DNA from: Guyanagaster necrorhizus | Lineage: Eukaryota > Basidiomycota > Agaricomycetes > Agaricales > Physalacriaceae | Assembly: GCF_019112545.1 (NCBI RefSeq) | Contig: NW_025064880.1 | Coordinates: 1,369,719 to 1,433,718 of the forward strand | DNA length: 64,000 bases | Direction of reading: 5' to 3' | Shown here: one piece after another, positions 13,393 to 24,184 of the stretch | How positions within the stretch are numbered: position 1 is the stretch's first letter | Layout of the letters: every line of letters begins with the position of its first letter | Program-made: the position numbers and the translations under genes | The notes under the pieces: generated by a model | The model's input: only the letters and a program-made list of their open reading frames with translations | The model's database searches: none | What the model was told of the DNA's origin: nothing

Positions 13393-13884
13393 CTATGAGA
13401 AGATTCTTTCGAAAAATCTTTTGTCGTGGATAACTTCGATGACCTTGTTGACGAGGGCCATATCTATTCTATATCAGAATATGAATCACAAGGCACACGG
13501 GTGAGATGACGCACCAAGATCTTCGCCCATCCCCACCACTGCCATCATCTTAAGCGTACCAGCATCCACCACCGTACCAATGAACTCGGCGTAAGTCGCG
13601 GTAATCTCTGCGTCCTGTACGTCGATGGTCAAGGTCGATACCACATGGGCACATAGGCACACGTACTGGTATAAGGTGAACCACAACTTCCCCATCATCG
13701 CTTGTCGTTACTGTAGCGCTCCCTCCATCGCTCGAATACTAGGATACATGATCACAACCAAGGAGACGCGACACGGAGCCAGACTCACAGTTTTGATTTT
13801 GCATGGCAGTCTGACTGTCTTTCCGATGAAGCGCTGCATGTGTGCAGAGTTGACACGAGGAGAAATGTCAGTATCGGTGGACAT
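13393..13884 (-). CDS. RFA3: Replication protein A subunit 3 (RPA14)
   Basis: This is the smallest subunit of the heterotrimeric single-strand-DNA-binding RPA complex. Four short exons give about 110 residues, the usual size. Exon 1 (13884-13789) encodes SPRVNSAHMQRFIGKTVRLP. After an intron comes YSSDGGSATVTTSDDGEVVV, typical of the OB-fold core (the family has xDGGxVxV). The third exon has DAEITATYAEFIGTVVDAG and ends GMGEDL. An intron ending gaatag leads to DMALVNKVIEVIHDKRFFER, the C-terminal trimerisation helix, and the stop at 13393. Every junction is canonical GT-AG and keeps frame. No single exon looks like a gene on its own, so it is easy to miss. Confidence 0.9.
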
Positions 13885-13968
13885 GGTGGGCGAAAGAACA
13901 GGACGCGGTTGTGGCGTGAGAAAGACGTGAAGCGTGATTTCAACACCGATACTATGACGTATTCTTAG

Positions 13969-14273
13969 TTTGAGGATGATACCCTTACCCGCTGGCGGGA
14001 CTTGAAGTCCGGCCCGCCCGAAATGCCCTTCTCTGAACAGATTTTGGTGAATGCTACAGAAGCTATCAAAGCCTGCAGTTGCTACCGGACCTACTAGTCT
14101 TGCTGTTGCATCTCTACGGGCCTAATGATCTGATTCTTCGGCCATCTGCTCTCCTCCTTAACCCCTCCTGTAATTTTCCTTTACTTGATATTGCAGGAAA
14201 GAATTTTATAAGAGAAGACTGCGACCCCGTGAGGCTGGAAAGGAGGATCAATGGTATTACCCAAGTTTCATAG
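13969..14273 (+). CDS. Possible small unknown gene (3' exons)
   Basis: After an acceptor ending ttcttag at 13968 there is an open stretch, FEDDTLTRWRDLKSGPPEM then PFSEQILVNATEAIKAC. A GT-AG intron (14078-14196) joins it in frame to RKNFIREDCDPVRLERRING ITQVS and a stop at 14271-14273. The residue composition looks like real protein, but I recognise no family. The start is not found: a candidate upstream exon (TRLWREKD, before a donor at about 13926) would overlap or abut the start of RPA3 on the other strand and has no ATG in frame. It may be a small gene divergent from RPA3 or a relic. Confidence 0.35.
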
Positions 14274-14748
14274 ATTGATCGACCCTTCTGGAAGGGAAAT
14301 TATGCTGTGGGGTCCATGTGCATTGACTCGGAGATGAAATAACGAGACGTTCTGTTTCTGCACACTCATCAATATCGAGTAATTAAAAAGCGATGGTCGT
14401 TACATCTACCTAAGTAACAATACAAGAGAGGTATACTTAAGGTTTGTGCCCAAAGAGCAGAGCAGATCACGGCTACACTATTTGAGTGCTGACAAGACAA
14501 GAAAGACGGAAAGAACGAAAGAACGAAGAACGAGTACGGTATTATGTACTACGAATAATGATATATACAATAGAAGTGATGCATACGTCAAGAAGAAAGA
14601 CCCATACGATCGGAGAGAGATGAGAAGACAGAAAAGAGCGGGTAGTAATTTGATACAATCAGATGCTGAAGAAATAAATAAGGCCGGGAAAACGTAGCAA
14701 AATTTAATGTGGAATAAATAGCTTGGTCGATACACACGGTGGAGGCCT
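14274..14748. other. Intergenic, A-rich
   Basis: No gene is supported. Around 14500-14530 there is a purine-rich run of repeated GAAAGAACGAA-like units, open on both strands only because of its composition. It is the 3' flank of the PKA gene. Confidence 0.4.
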
Positions 14749-16257
14749 TTAAAACTCGAGAAACTGATAATTTATGGGGTCGAAGCGCTCAAAGATGGTA
14801 GCGGGTGCTTCTTCTCTAAGGAGGCCGGGCATCTCGTCAGGCGGTGGAAGGGGCTGGGCCATAAAATGTCGGGTATCGTCTCCGGAAGATGTCATGGGGA
14901 CAATGGGGGCCTGACCGAGCAGACGTAAGAGTCTTGAGAGAAAAAGGTACCAATTCGGAAAGACTCACGTTTATTTCCCGTCTCTCCAACGCATCCCAGT
15001 CCACGCCTCTAAACCAGGAATGGTCCAGAATATCCTGGGGACCACCAATCATGTTGCCCAACCTCTGGGTCCGATCTGGATTCAGAAATGCTTTGACAAG
15101 ACTCTTGGAAAGCGGATCCATGCTTTTCGGCCAGTGGATATGACCATTGAGAATCTTCTCGTAAATCCCGTACGGGGATTCGTCAAAAAAAGGCGGATAG
15201 CCGACCAGCATCTCATAGCAGAGAACACCACATGCCCACCAATCAGCGGCTTTACCGTGGCCGTCGGATTGGATGATTTCGGGAGCAAGATATTCTGGTG
15301 TGCCACAGAGGGTCCAGGTACGGTCGTCAACAATCTTTGCAAAACCAAAATCGGTGAGCCGGAGATAGCCACGAGAATCAAGGAGGAGGTTCTCTGGTTT
15401 GAGGTCTCGGTAAATAATGTTGAAGGAGTGGAGGTATTTAAGCGCTAAAATGATGGTGGCGAGATAAAACCTGGTGACGTCTGGCGTGAACCTATGGGCT
15501 CTACGGAGGTGGGTGAAGAGCTCTCCTCCGGGGACGTATGACATGAGCATGTAGATATTCAAACTGTCCTGGAATGTGGCAAAGAGGTCGACAACAAACG
15601 GATGATGCACCCTTGAAAGGATGTATCGCTCGGCGTTGACATGCTCGACTTGTCGGAGACGGACAATTTCCGTCTTGCGCAGCACCTTCATCGCAAAGTG
15701 ACTCTGAGTGCCTGTTGATCCTCGATGTCGGACGAGGAGGACGCGACCGAAGGTTCCGGTCCCTGAGGGCGTGTTGTGAGGAAATAGAAGTTGCCAAGCA
15801 GGACTGTTGACTGACCTAGGACGCCTCTGACCTCGAAATCCGTCAACTTGAGACCATTTCTCTGGAGGTGGACCTGCTCATCCTCGAGCGAGCGTAAAGG
15901 ACGCTGGGGGCTCTCCATTGACGGGGCAACTGTTGGCACAGGCAGCCGGGGTTGGTATTCGGCATAATTCTGGACGTCGGGACCGCTGTACCGCGGCTCG
16001 ACATCAACAATGATGGAATCATCTCCATCGTCCATGTCGGCGTCCTCGATGCTGAGTGCGCTGCGTCCTGGTGACAAGGGGGGTGTTATTGGTGCATCGG
16101 CGACAAGGAGGTGGGAATCGCGTCTGAGCGAGGGGGCGTTGGAGGTACGCGTGGACCTGGTGGGGAGAGCAGCGAGGTCAACGGGAGGGTAGGGCATGGA
16201 AGCAGAACGTGGCATTTTGAGAGAGACAGTCGTCATTGTTGACGAAGGGGACGCCAA
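14749..16257 (-). CDS. cAMP-dependent protein kinase catalytic subunit
   Basis: AGC-family Ser/Thr kinase that phosphorylates targets in the cAMP nutrient and morphogenesis pathway. The exons are 16257-15816, 15762-14969 and 14910-14749. The first encodes a Ser/Pro/Asp-rich extension of about 130 residues and LTDFEVRGVLG. The intron then splits the glycine-rich loop, resuming as GTGTFGRVLLVRH. Then come FAMKVLRKTEIV (ATP lysine), YRDLKPENLLLD, LTDFGFAKIV, TWTLCGTPEYLAPEII (activation-loop Thr), ADWWACGVLCYEML and a C-terminal tail with FERFDPINYQFLEF, the hydrophobic FxxF motif that docks on the N-lobe. The product is about 465 residues; the long N-terminal extension is usual in fungal PKA. 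A second in-frame Met lies seven residues in (MTTVSL). Confidence 0.93.
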
Positions 16258-17891
16258 AAAGGGTGATTAGGCAAGACTGAGAGGGAAGACAAAGGGTAGA
16301 GTGGATATATGCTAACTTGGTCGGTAACCAAGCAGAAAAGAAGCCTGAGCTAAGGAAAAATGAGAATCACCGATACCATGTGGCCGCTCGGGGCCAGTAA
16401 AGTCTGTCACTGACCTCTGCAACAATTTGTCCAGCGACAACGACAACGAACACCGCAGCTGCTCAATGAACCGCCAAGCGGGGGGGCCAGACACAAGTTA
16501 CCACCTGGCATCCACCAATTTCGAATATTTCGAATATTCGGGCCATCAAAGTCAATCCATGCTGTCCAAATCATGACGTCCATGGCAGGGCACGTGACCT
16601 TGCGCGTCGCGCCGTGTTAAAATTTGAAAAAACCTTTTTGTTCTGATCATGATCGTGCTTGCCACAGTGCCGTAAAGGACGACAGGCCCAGGAACAAAAG
16701 GTTCGCATTACAGGCCAGCGACTGACCTCTCCTTTTCCGCTTCAATCTGGGGAGAAAGCCAAGCCGTAAAATAAACCGCTTGATATCATATATTGATGAG
16801 GTTAAACATAGACTCCTCTGCGTCACAGAAGGTATCCATGCCTTTCGGTATGATGTTACCATCTCACTCTGGGTTATGTTACGGCATTCAGTATAGCCTC
16901 ATAAGTAGCTCCATCAAAGGTGGATGGTCTGGCCTTTTGCGATACGCTCTAGGCTAGATTTGTTTGTGATCCAACATGAACCCTGTTCGACCTTTGTCAC
17001 CGTCTACATATACCTTAATTCACCTTCTCTTCAGTACAGATGATGAATTAATTAACAATGAAGATCATAAGGACAATTATGGGCTAACCTCCATGCAGCA
17101 ACCTTAGTGTTTCAGCCGCTTCCGGCGCCAAGTTGTGGGTCAAGGCCCACGACCATCCCGCGAACCGCATTGCAAGATCAATAATTCCCCCCCCCCCTTC
17201 TCAATGTTCCCAATCAACAAGTAATGCAACACTATGCTCAATACAACTCGCTACAATTGTACATATTCATAAAGACAGCCGATCTGGCAATATTGCAGTC
17301 GTAACCAGTCTTCTTCTGATCCACGGTCAACCTTGGATGGTGATATGGCCAAGTAAACAAATTAGTCCCGAAAAGCCGAAGGCGCATATTTCCAATTAGA
17401 GCCACGATGGCGCGTGCGCTCTGGAGTATCGTCCCTGGTCCCCTTTCCTCCGATCCATCCGTTTATTTGAAAATTTTCCAGTGCAAGTTGCCGGCCTCGA
17501 CAAGTTCCCATTTGTTCTTGACTCATTATGTACCTGATCTGTCTTATGTGACTCAGGCTAGCTACGGAAAATCTCTGCCAGTGGACCTTCAGCAAGTGGA
17601 AATAGTGAGAGAAGGTGCTGTGGAGAGACAAAAGGTCCTTGGATATTAGTAGGGTGCATCCATAGCCCGGTCAACGACTATGGCATTCCTCGGAGAGGCA
17701 ACCTCAGTCATATAAAACTCACATGTAAGCTTAGAAACCTAGACCACAAGTCAAGAAGGATTCAAGTCTTGATAATGTGCAACTCACAAGTGCATAAAAA
17801 TCACCCAAATCCCATTCCAAAATACAAAATGCACACATAGCAAGATAACAGAAAGTCTAAAGGGACAGAAACCACACGTTTCTTCTATTAC
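16258..17891. promoter_or_regulatory. Long intergenic region upstream of PKA
   Basis: No convincing gene in 1.6 kb. It is the 5' region of the PKA gene and the 3' side of muskelin. Visible sequence elements are two direct copies of TTTCGAATA followed by TTCG (about 16519-16540), a CACGTG palindrome near 16591, and a C10 homopolymer near 17188. A short plus-strand open frame (17407-17649) has no recognisable motif. Confidence 0.4.
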
Positions 17892-20847
17892 TTACACACC
17901 ATCGGCGTTCACCAAATCCAGCAAGTTCCTGTCAGGCTGCTTCGCGTCACTTGACACATACACCAGCAGCTCCTCAAACACCTCAGTCCTCTGCTTGAAC
18001 CGCTCAGAGTCCATCTCCCCTTCTGACTCGACAGGGTCCGCGCGGTGCCGCAGTGAATCGCCACTAATCGATAAACGCTCCATGCCAGCAACAGTCGGCG
18101 ATTTAATCGCGCCCAATACATCATTCGTCCACACCTCAGTATCATCCTTCGGCGTATTCGGGCGCGAGCGCTTTCTTGGAGGCGTATCCTCATGCTCTGA
18201 GGGGTATTTCTGGGCTACTGGCATAGGCAACTGAGGTGTCAAAAGGTGTGTGAGTAATGACCGGAATAGCTCTGTTTCTGTTGGATCGTTGTGATCCACG
18301 ACGTTCGACACGTCCGTTTGCAGGAATGCTAGAGCCTTCACTTGAGATACCGTTTCGCTCATTTCCCGGAACCTATCAGAGCGGCGTGATTGAGTGGTCA
18401 TATAATACGAGGCGGAAGGTGGCTTACTGTTGTTGCCGAACCCGGAACTTCGCTCTACGTATTATCTCCTTGGCTGCTGGTCTACATTCATCAGACTTGG
18501 GATACAGACGATGATCTGGAAGAGGACATACCGAACAAGGTTCATGCGCCAGAAATCGTCAAGTCGCGTCTCCTTTCCGCCTTCCTCTTTGTCATCTCCG
18601 TGTGTGGCACGCTCCATGGCCCCAGTGATACCGGCATTCCCACCATGCATGAACATCGTCTTCACATTTGGATCGTACACCACCTGATGCGCATACCGGG
18701 GAACAGGTTCTTGACACGGGTGGTGATTCTTTCGTTCCTGCTGCTCGGGGAGAACTTTAACCCATCGTCCCGGTCGTGAATGGTACCGAAAGACCCAATT
18801 CGGCGGATCTGAGGGTAGAACGGTCAACGAACCAGCATGAGGAGCCCGTGTAAGACCGCAAAATCTTCAGGGGATTAAAACATTGTGTGAAGGTGGGATA
18901 CATCATGCTCACATGTATAACTCCTTCAAGCGAGGATCAATGACGGCTCGCTGGGTAAAGCAAGCATCCGGCCCTCCAGAAGCAGTGAAGTTCGAAAATA
19001 GCTCCGTGACGATGTTGGTGGCAATGTCGTAGGCATACATATCAGATAAGTACTTATCATCTCGTTGGCCAGCAAAGATGAACAACGTCTTCGTTGTTGG
19101 CTCGAGTACCATTGAATGTCCTGGAGCAACATCAACCGATATCAATGAACACAACCATATATACTCACCGAAGCGAGAAGGAATGCTCTTGCCAGAAATT
19201 TCTGTCGGACTGAGTGAATGGTTTATAGTCAGTGACAGAAAGCAAAGAAAAAATGGACCAAATTACTGAAGATGCTTCCACTTGCTCAGGCGCACGTTGT
19301 AACTGTAGAGTCCCGAATACTTGACGGCCACATCGTTGTCTACAACTCGCCCACCGAAGACGTAGAGAATCTGAGCATCGCTGTCCATAACCATTTGATG
19401 ATCAAATATCAGAGGCGGCCCGCCTGATGCCTAAATGAATCTGTGCATCAGCTGATCTTCATCCAGTAATACACAACAAAGCGCACCGCGGTATCAAATG
19501 CCAGATAGTCCCATTTCCCAGAATCTGCGCCACGAGTGTGATACCTATAAAACTCTGAACAGGGGACAGCAGAAGCCGTGGGTGTTTCCGTTCTCGCATC
19601 GTTCTCGGGCCTCAATGAATCACCATCACCCAGTCTCCCAAATACATAAATACTTCCGGTCTTTGAGTCGAACACCATTTTATGGCAAGAACGTGCTCCC
19701 GGCGCATTTTGCTCTGAAGAGGTACTGTGGCAAAGAACGCGCCACTTGTCATCCTTGATATCGTAGGCCCAGAAATCGTCCAAACTCTTCTGTCCATCCC
19801 AGCCACCGAACATGTAGATGATGCTCCGCGCAGTGTCGATGCACATGGCGTGACCACCACGAGGGCAAGGGACATCTCCGTCTGCATTAGTGCCATGAAG
19901 TCGCTGCCATACGCCATGGGGCTGGCAAGATTGGAGGTACTCTGTAAAGAGGCCTGCGTCTGACATTTGTATGAGGAGACGCTCGGCATCGTCCCAGTTC
20001 CCGCACAGTACGATAGCATCGTAGAGGTCAGAGACAAGAGGATGCTCGACACGGAGCCCGGCGCGTTCGACGATGGCCATGTACGGAGAGAGAAGCCGGC
20101 GTTGCCGTAGGTGCTTGAGGATGAGCCGGAGGGCAGTCGTTTCGCGAAACTCGTCGTATTCCTTCTGGACGCTCTGGATATATGCGTGGTCCGAGATGCC
20201 TGTCAAGGAGACGAACCATATCGAAGGATGAAAACCAGGCGAATGGGAACTGTTCTTGAAAGTAAGGAATGATACAAAATACACAGTAAGTCGGACACAC
20301 GATATGGGTATTATCTTTACGAAGCGCGTAGGAAAACATACACCAGAGTTGTTGGTATGTCGGATGGAGAATGTTTCGGATATGCTGTCGTTCTTGAGTA
20401 TGCCACGAAAGATTTCAGTCATGTTGTCTTCCGTCATTCCGACAGACACCTGGAATTCCTTCACATTGCACGGATGAGCTGGATTCTACTTCAATCTGCA
20501 GATCTATATGGCCGAGAAGAGCCCGTACCTTTAAAGTACTGGGCCGCCCCAGATTTAGCATTGGATAGCATGGACCGACGGACAGCGCACCTTTCCAAAA
20601 GTTATGCTCTCTTGATTCCCGACAATGTCAGCAGGGCAACACTATGGACGAGGTTGGACACTCAACTGACAACGGCGAGCGAGTCCAGGCGTAACAGTAT
20701 CCACTGTTTTGTAGCACCATGTGTTGCACCACTCCATCTGCTTGACTGGTCTGATGGATTGTCGACGAGGATGTTTTCAGGTGCATATTGACCACTGTGA
20801 GGAGAGCCTTGGGTGATGGAATACTTGAGCGGAACGGATGGTTCCAT
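17892..20847 (-). CDS. MKLN1: Muskelin (kelch-repeat CTLH/GID ligase component)
   Basis: In animals muskelin belongs to the CTLH/GID E3 ubiquitin ligase. The order of domains here is the full muskelin layout. An N-terminal discoidin-like part has YAPENILVDNPSDQSSRWSG, QWILLRLDS, ESITFGK and HPCNVKEFQVSVGM. A LisH/CTLH helical block has YDEFRETTALRLILKHLRQ, EHPLVSDLYD and LFTEYL. Kelch repeats follow: RGGHAMCIDTARSIIYMFGG, DDFWAYDIKDDKW, ARSCHKMVFDSKTGSIYVFG, HSMVLEPTTKTLFIFAG and PRYAHQVVYD. The C-terminus has RLDDFWRMNL, ALAFLQTDVSNVVDHND and a charged tail to 17892. It contains many introns. The start Met at 20847 precedes the discoidin domain directly. Muskelin is kept in basidiomycetes, which fits the organism call. 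Confidence 0.92.
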
Positions 20848-21266
20848 GGTGGTAGATGGCAGTCGAAGATCAAGTCAGGTACCGTGCCGAAATTTCCGTG
20901 AAATTACATTGCATGTTGCCACAACGGCAATCTCAAAATTATGTGAACTACATTTGGCAAAGACATATAGAAACAAAAATAACATTCAAGGGAAAGTAGG
21001 AAATCGTCAGGGACGACACAGGCGCAGCTGTCCACCAAGGTGCATTTCGCAGAAGACTGTTGAACGAGTCGTATTAAAGAAGATGATTAGCGGCCCGTTC
21101 TACACTGTGGCGGCGACACGAAGGAATGACGAGAGGTCGTAGAGCGCGCCATTCTCAGGTTGCCCCTCAACAGCATGTATATGTTTGCTTCGAGTCTGAG
21201 GATACGGATGTGCTGCAGCGAATTGAGGCGTATTAAATCATGGGAGAAAATCTATATTGTTATATT
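20848..21266. promoter_or_regulatory. Intergenic, muskelin 5' flank / cytochrome b561 3' flank
   Basis: No gene is supported in these 419 bases; they hold the muskelin upstream region. Only short unconvincing open frames are present. Confidence 0.4.
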
Positions 21267-22270
21267 CTAGAATATATTCATTTTGGATGGTCTAGAACCA
21301 CGATTAGTACAAGAATATCATAACAAAGATCGGCATACCTGACGCGAATGTATATAGCAAGGAGAATTACAGGCGGCGCAATAGCATACACAATTACGCG
21401 TATGGGCAGCGACAAATACTTTGTTCCCCAATTCGAATACAAGCCCCCAAAATTGGCCGTCAAGAGTAAGAGAGGGAACAAGATGTAACCGGATATCCTA
21501 GTCGAAAATCAGACGCATACAGGAAGCCAAACCTATGCACCCACCTATGGTATCGCCAAATCAGCTTCGCTTTCATTCCTCCGCCAAAGACAGCGCCGCC
21601 AAACCACACACTGCCTCCGCCAATGGCAATTTGGAGGAGCACCCAACAGATACATAACAAGCCCAACTTTCCGTGCCAAGTGGTAAAGTGATCGTGATCG
21701 CGGATATGCTTGTTCCACCAGACGGCAAACGTACCAATGGTGACTATCGGGAATGCGCAGACAACGATGGCAAGTTGATGACGGCTCAGACCAGCGGCTT
21801 TGGTTTTTGGCTGAGAGGTTGGCTGGAGAGTCAGGATACCTGTTTGAGTGTGAACACCTGAGAGGCGATATTGGAGATTGGCGAACCGTAGACGATGAAA
21901 CTCAGAGCCAGGGACTGAAGCGTCGGGTGTAAAGAGAACCAAGGGACCTTTGTAGGATCGTTGATGAGGACAGTGATCCAGGAGACGAGTAGGAAGAGCT
22001 GCAGACGATATTGATGAGGATAACAGACGCAGAAAAAAGGACATACGCCTGTAGCACCCTGCCGACGAAAGGATTACCTCTGCAATGGCATACGAAAAGC
22101 GATTGACATACGAAAGCGGCATACAAAGCAAGCGCATCACCCTTGCGGTCCTCTGGCTTGACAAGTTGCTCTTCGTAACCCATTTGCAGCTGTGGATGGT
22201 CGTCGTGGTCGTCGTCTTGGCCAGGTGGAAGGAGAAGCTCGTAGTCGTCTTGATTAGTTGACTGTGGCAT
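21267..22270 (-). CDS. Cytochrome b561-domain membrane protein
   Basis: Predicted transmembrane di-haem oxidoreductase of the eukaryotic b561 / DOMON-less type, which moves electrons from ascorbate or similar donors across an endomembrane. The start ATG is at 22270 and the N-terminus is acidic (DDYELLLPPGQDDDHDDH). Membrane segments appear after splicing. WFSLHPTLQSLALSFIVYG is joined by an intron ending aaacag to ILTLQPTSQPKTKAAGLSRH, with a conserved His in each, the classic b561 order. Next come FTTWHGKLGLLCICWVLLQ and RYHRWVHR, then LLLTANFGGLYSNWG, VYAIAPPVILLAIYI and a stop at 21267 if the last intron (with a CTAAT branch site) is removed. It is divergent from the dioxygenase gene, with 241 bp between starts. 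Confidence 0.82.
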
Positions 22271-22511
22271 GACTGTGTGTGTAGCTTATAAAGCCATCAT
22301 AGAGGGTGCCACGTATCCTGAGAGGTAAATATATTAAAGTGGGGGTAAGGATCCAAGCTAGCGGGATAAACCCGACGAACCTGATTCTGATTGGCTACGA
22401 GGTTCGGGACGCGTGCATGGTGGGCTTTGTCAGACTGCGTAATGGTGTTCACGTCAGGGTTAGTAACGCAGTCAGTCAGATTTAAAGGTGCAGGACGACA
22501 GCCACGAGTCC
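22271..22511. promoter_or_regulatory. Shared divergent promoter, b561 / dioxygenase
   Basis: This 241-bp gap lies between the two start codons and must contain both core promoters. No specific element is certain. The pairing could allow co-expression of two redox proteins, which is inference only. Confidence 0.4.
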
Positions 22512-23792
22512 ATGTCCACGTCCACGTCCACGTCCACGAAACTCGTCGTCCTGTTTCTGATCTCTGTCATATCCGCCATCATTCTCCTCCCGCGTGCCAC
22601 TTTCTTCAAGCGTCCTCCAAACCTCCGGTCCGTCATGACGTCACCCCTTCCGGTGAATCAGTCCGAGTGGAAAGCCGCGTTAGACTCGCTCCCATCTACA
22701 CCAGACAAGATACCCGCTTTCTTCTACGCCCACGGCAGTCCCTTTCTCGCCTATCCGGAGCACCTGAGCCACGGTGGAGGCCTCACAGATTGGCAGGGGC
22801 CCAAGGGTCCTCTTGCAACATTCCTCAAGGACTTTGGTCCCGTCCTTTTGCAAAAGTACAAGCCTCGCGGAATCGTCGTGTTTAGCGCACATTGGGAGAC
22901 ACTGGGCGAAAGACTGGGTTCGTGTCCGGTGACCAAATATCCGTCTGCTTCTCCTTACATCCACTTTAGTGACCGATTATGGTTCCGAGAACCCGTTGTT
23001 GATGGACTACTACGGGTTCCCGTCTGAACTGTATAAATTGAAGTTTAGATCAAAAGGAGATTCCGCAATCTCGCAGCGGATCGTGCAGTTGTACAAACAG
23101 GTATAGAGCGGCGTCTGTCAAATATAACCTCTTGACATTATTCTCTTGACATCTTTCAGGCCAACTATCTCGCCCGCACCACTACCAATCTCGAATCCCG
23201 CGGTGAAGATGGACGTGGCTTCGAGGGACCTGGGCTGGATCATGGCGTCTTTGTTCCATTTAGATATATGTTTGGTGAAGAATTCATGGACACGCCTATC
23301 GTTCAAGTGTCCATCGATTCCTCCATGTCCCCCGAAGCGAACTGGAAGCTCGGCAAGACAGTGGCTGCATTGAGGTTAGATTTCTCAGAAGCCTGTTCCA
23401 TCCAATGACACATTACCTCCCCAGGGAAGAAGGCATACTTGTCCTTAGCGGAGGGTTACTTATCCACAATTTACGCGACTTTTCTTCCTTTGATCCTAAT
23501 GCAGCAAAGTCAATAGTCAAGAGTTTTGACAAGGCTATTCTAGATGCCGTGGCGATACCTGAGGTATGGCCCCGTTCATTGACGACTCCTCTAAGATCTA
23601 ACCCTCTGTTGGTAGCCTGAAGAGCGGAAACAGGCCATGTTCAACCTCACCAAGCACTCTGGCTTCCGTGCAGCCAACCCCAGAGAAGAACACTTTGTTC
23701 CGTTGTACATTGCAGCAGGAGCCGCAGAAACGGGTAAAGTCAAGATCCTGAATGCATTGTACGGGATATCCACTATAGCATTCGGAGTGTAG
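22512..23792 (+). CDS. LigB/DODA-type extradiol aromatic dioxygenase
   Basis: Class III extradiol ring-cleaving dioxygenase family, which opens catechol-type rings and includes fungal DOPA dioxygenase. Blocks after splicing: PAFFYAHGSPFLAYPEH (metal-ligand His), GPKGPLATFLKDFG, RGIVVFSAHWET (second His), MDYYGFPSELYKLKF, GPGLDHGVFVPFRYMFGE (catalytic His), PIVQVSID, ILVLSGGLLIHNLRD, and a C-terminal HFVPLYIAAGAAETGK. The N-terminus from ATG 22512 is a Ser-Thr repeat from a GTCCAC microsatellite, then KLVVLFLISVISAIILLP, a clear membrane-spanning or signal-anchor helix. A second ATG at 22635 (MTSPLPVNQSEW) would give the ordinary soluble form. About four introns. The substrate is unknown. Confidence 0.88.
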
Positions 23793-24184
23793 TAAATGCA
23801 ATGCAACTAGGTGCTTAATCTCTAAATATTTTAATGGAACATCTACACCTATGTCGATTACTTTGGGCATCAATGAAACCTCGATCTCCCTCTGACCAAC
23901 TCTGAGGACCGGATTCATGATGAGTTCATCAAAGCTCTGTAAGGCCCTGGTTGTTGCACATCCTTTCCTGAGGAGTATGTTGGTGCTTATCTGCTGTACC
24001 AACCGACTCAGTCCGAAATATCATACATTTCATATGAGATAACAGTTTATCCGAACAACTAACGGAAATTTTCCTTCCATCTAACACTTGGTGGTCATTG
24101 CCTAAATAGTACTCAAGAAAATTGACACATGCTTGGCAACGCCTTGATTCACGCGTTTCTCGCGTCCTCCACCTTGTCACGACC
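23793..24184. promoter_or_regulatory. Intergenic, 5' flank of gamma-tubulin
   Basis: No gene is supported in 392 bases between the dioxygenase stop and the gamma-tubulin start. The minus-strand open frames here are short and overlap the end of the dioxygenase. Confidence 0.4.

Noticed and set aside
14446..14735. Open frames on both strands over the same 290 bases
   Set aside because: Purine-rich low-complexity sequence gives open frames on both strands; no protein features.
17407..17649. 80-residue plus-strand open frame downstream of muskelin
   Set aside because: No recognisable domain, no splice partners, poor start context; probably chance.
22512..22545. GTCCAC microsatellite as a regulatory repeat
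   Set aside because: It lies within the coding start of the dioxygenase and simply encodes Ser-Thr; only about four units.
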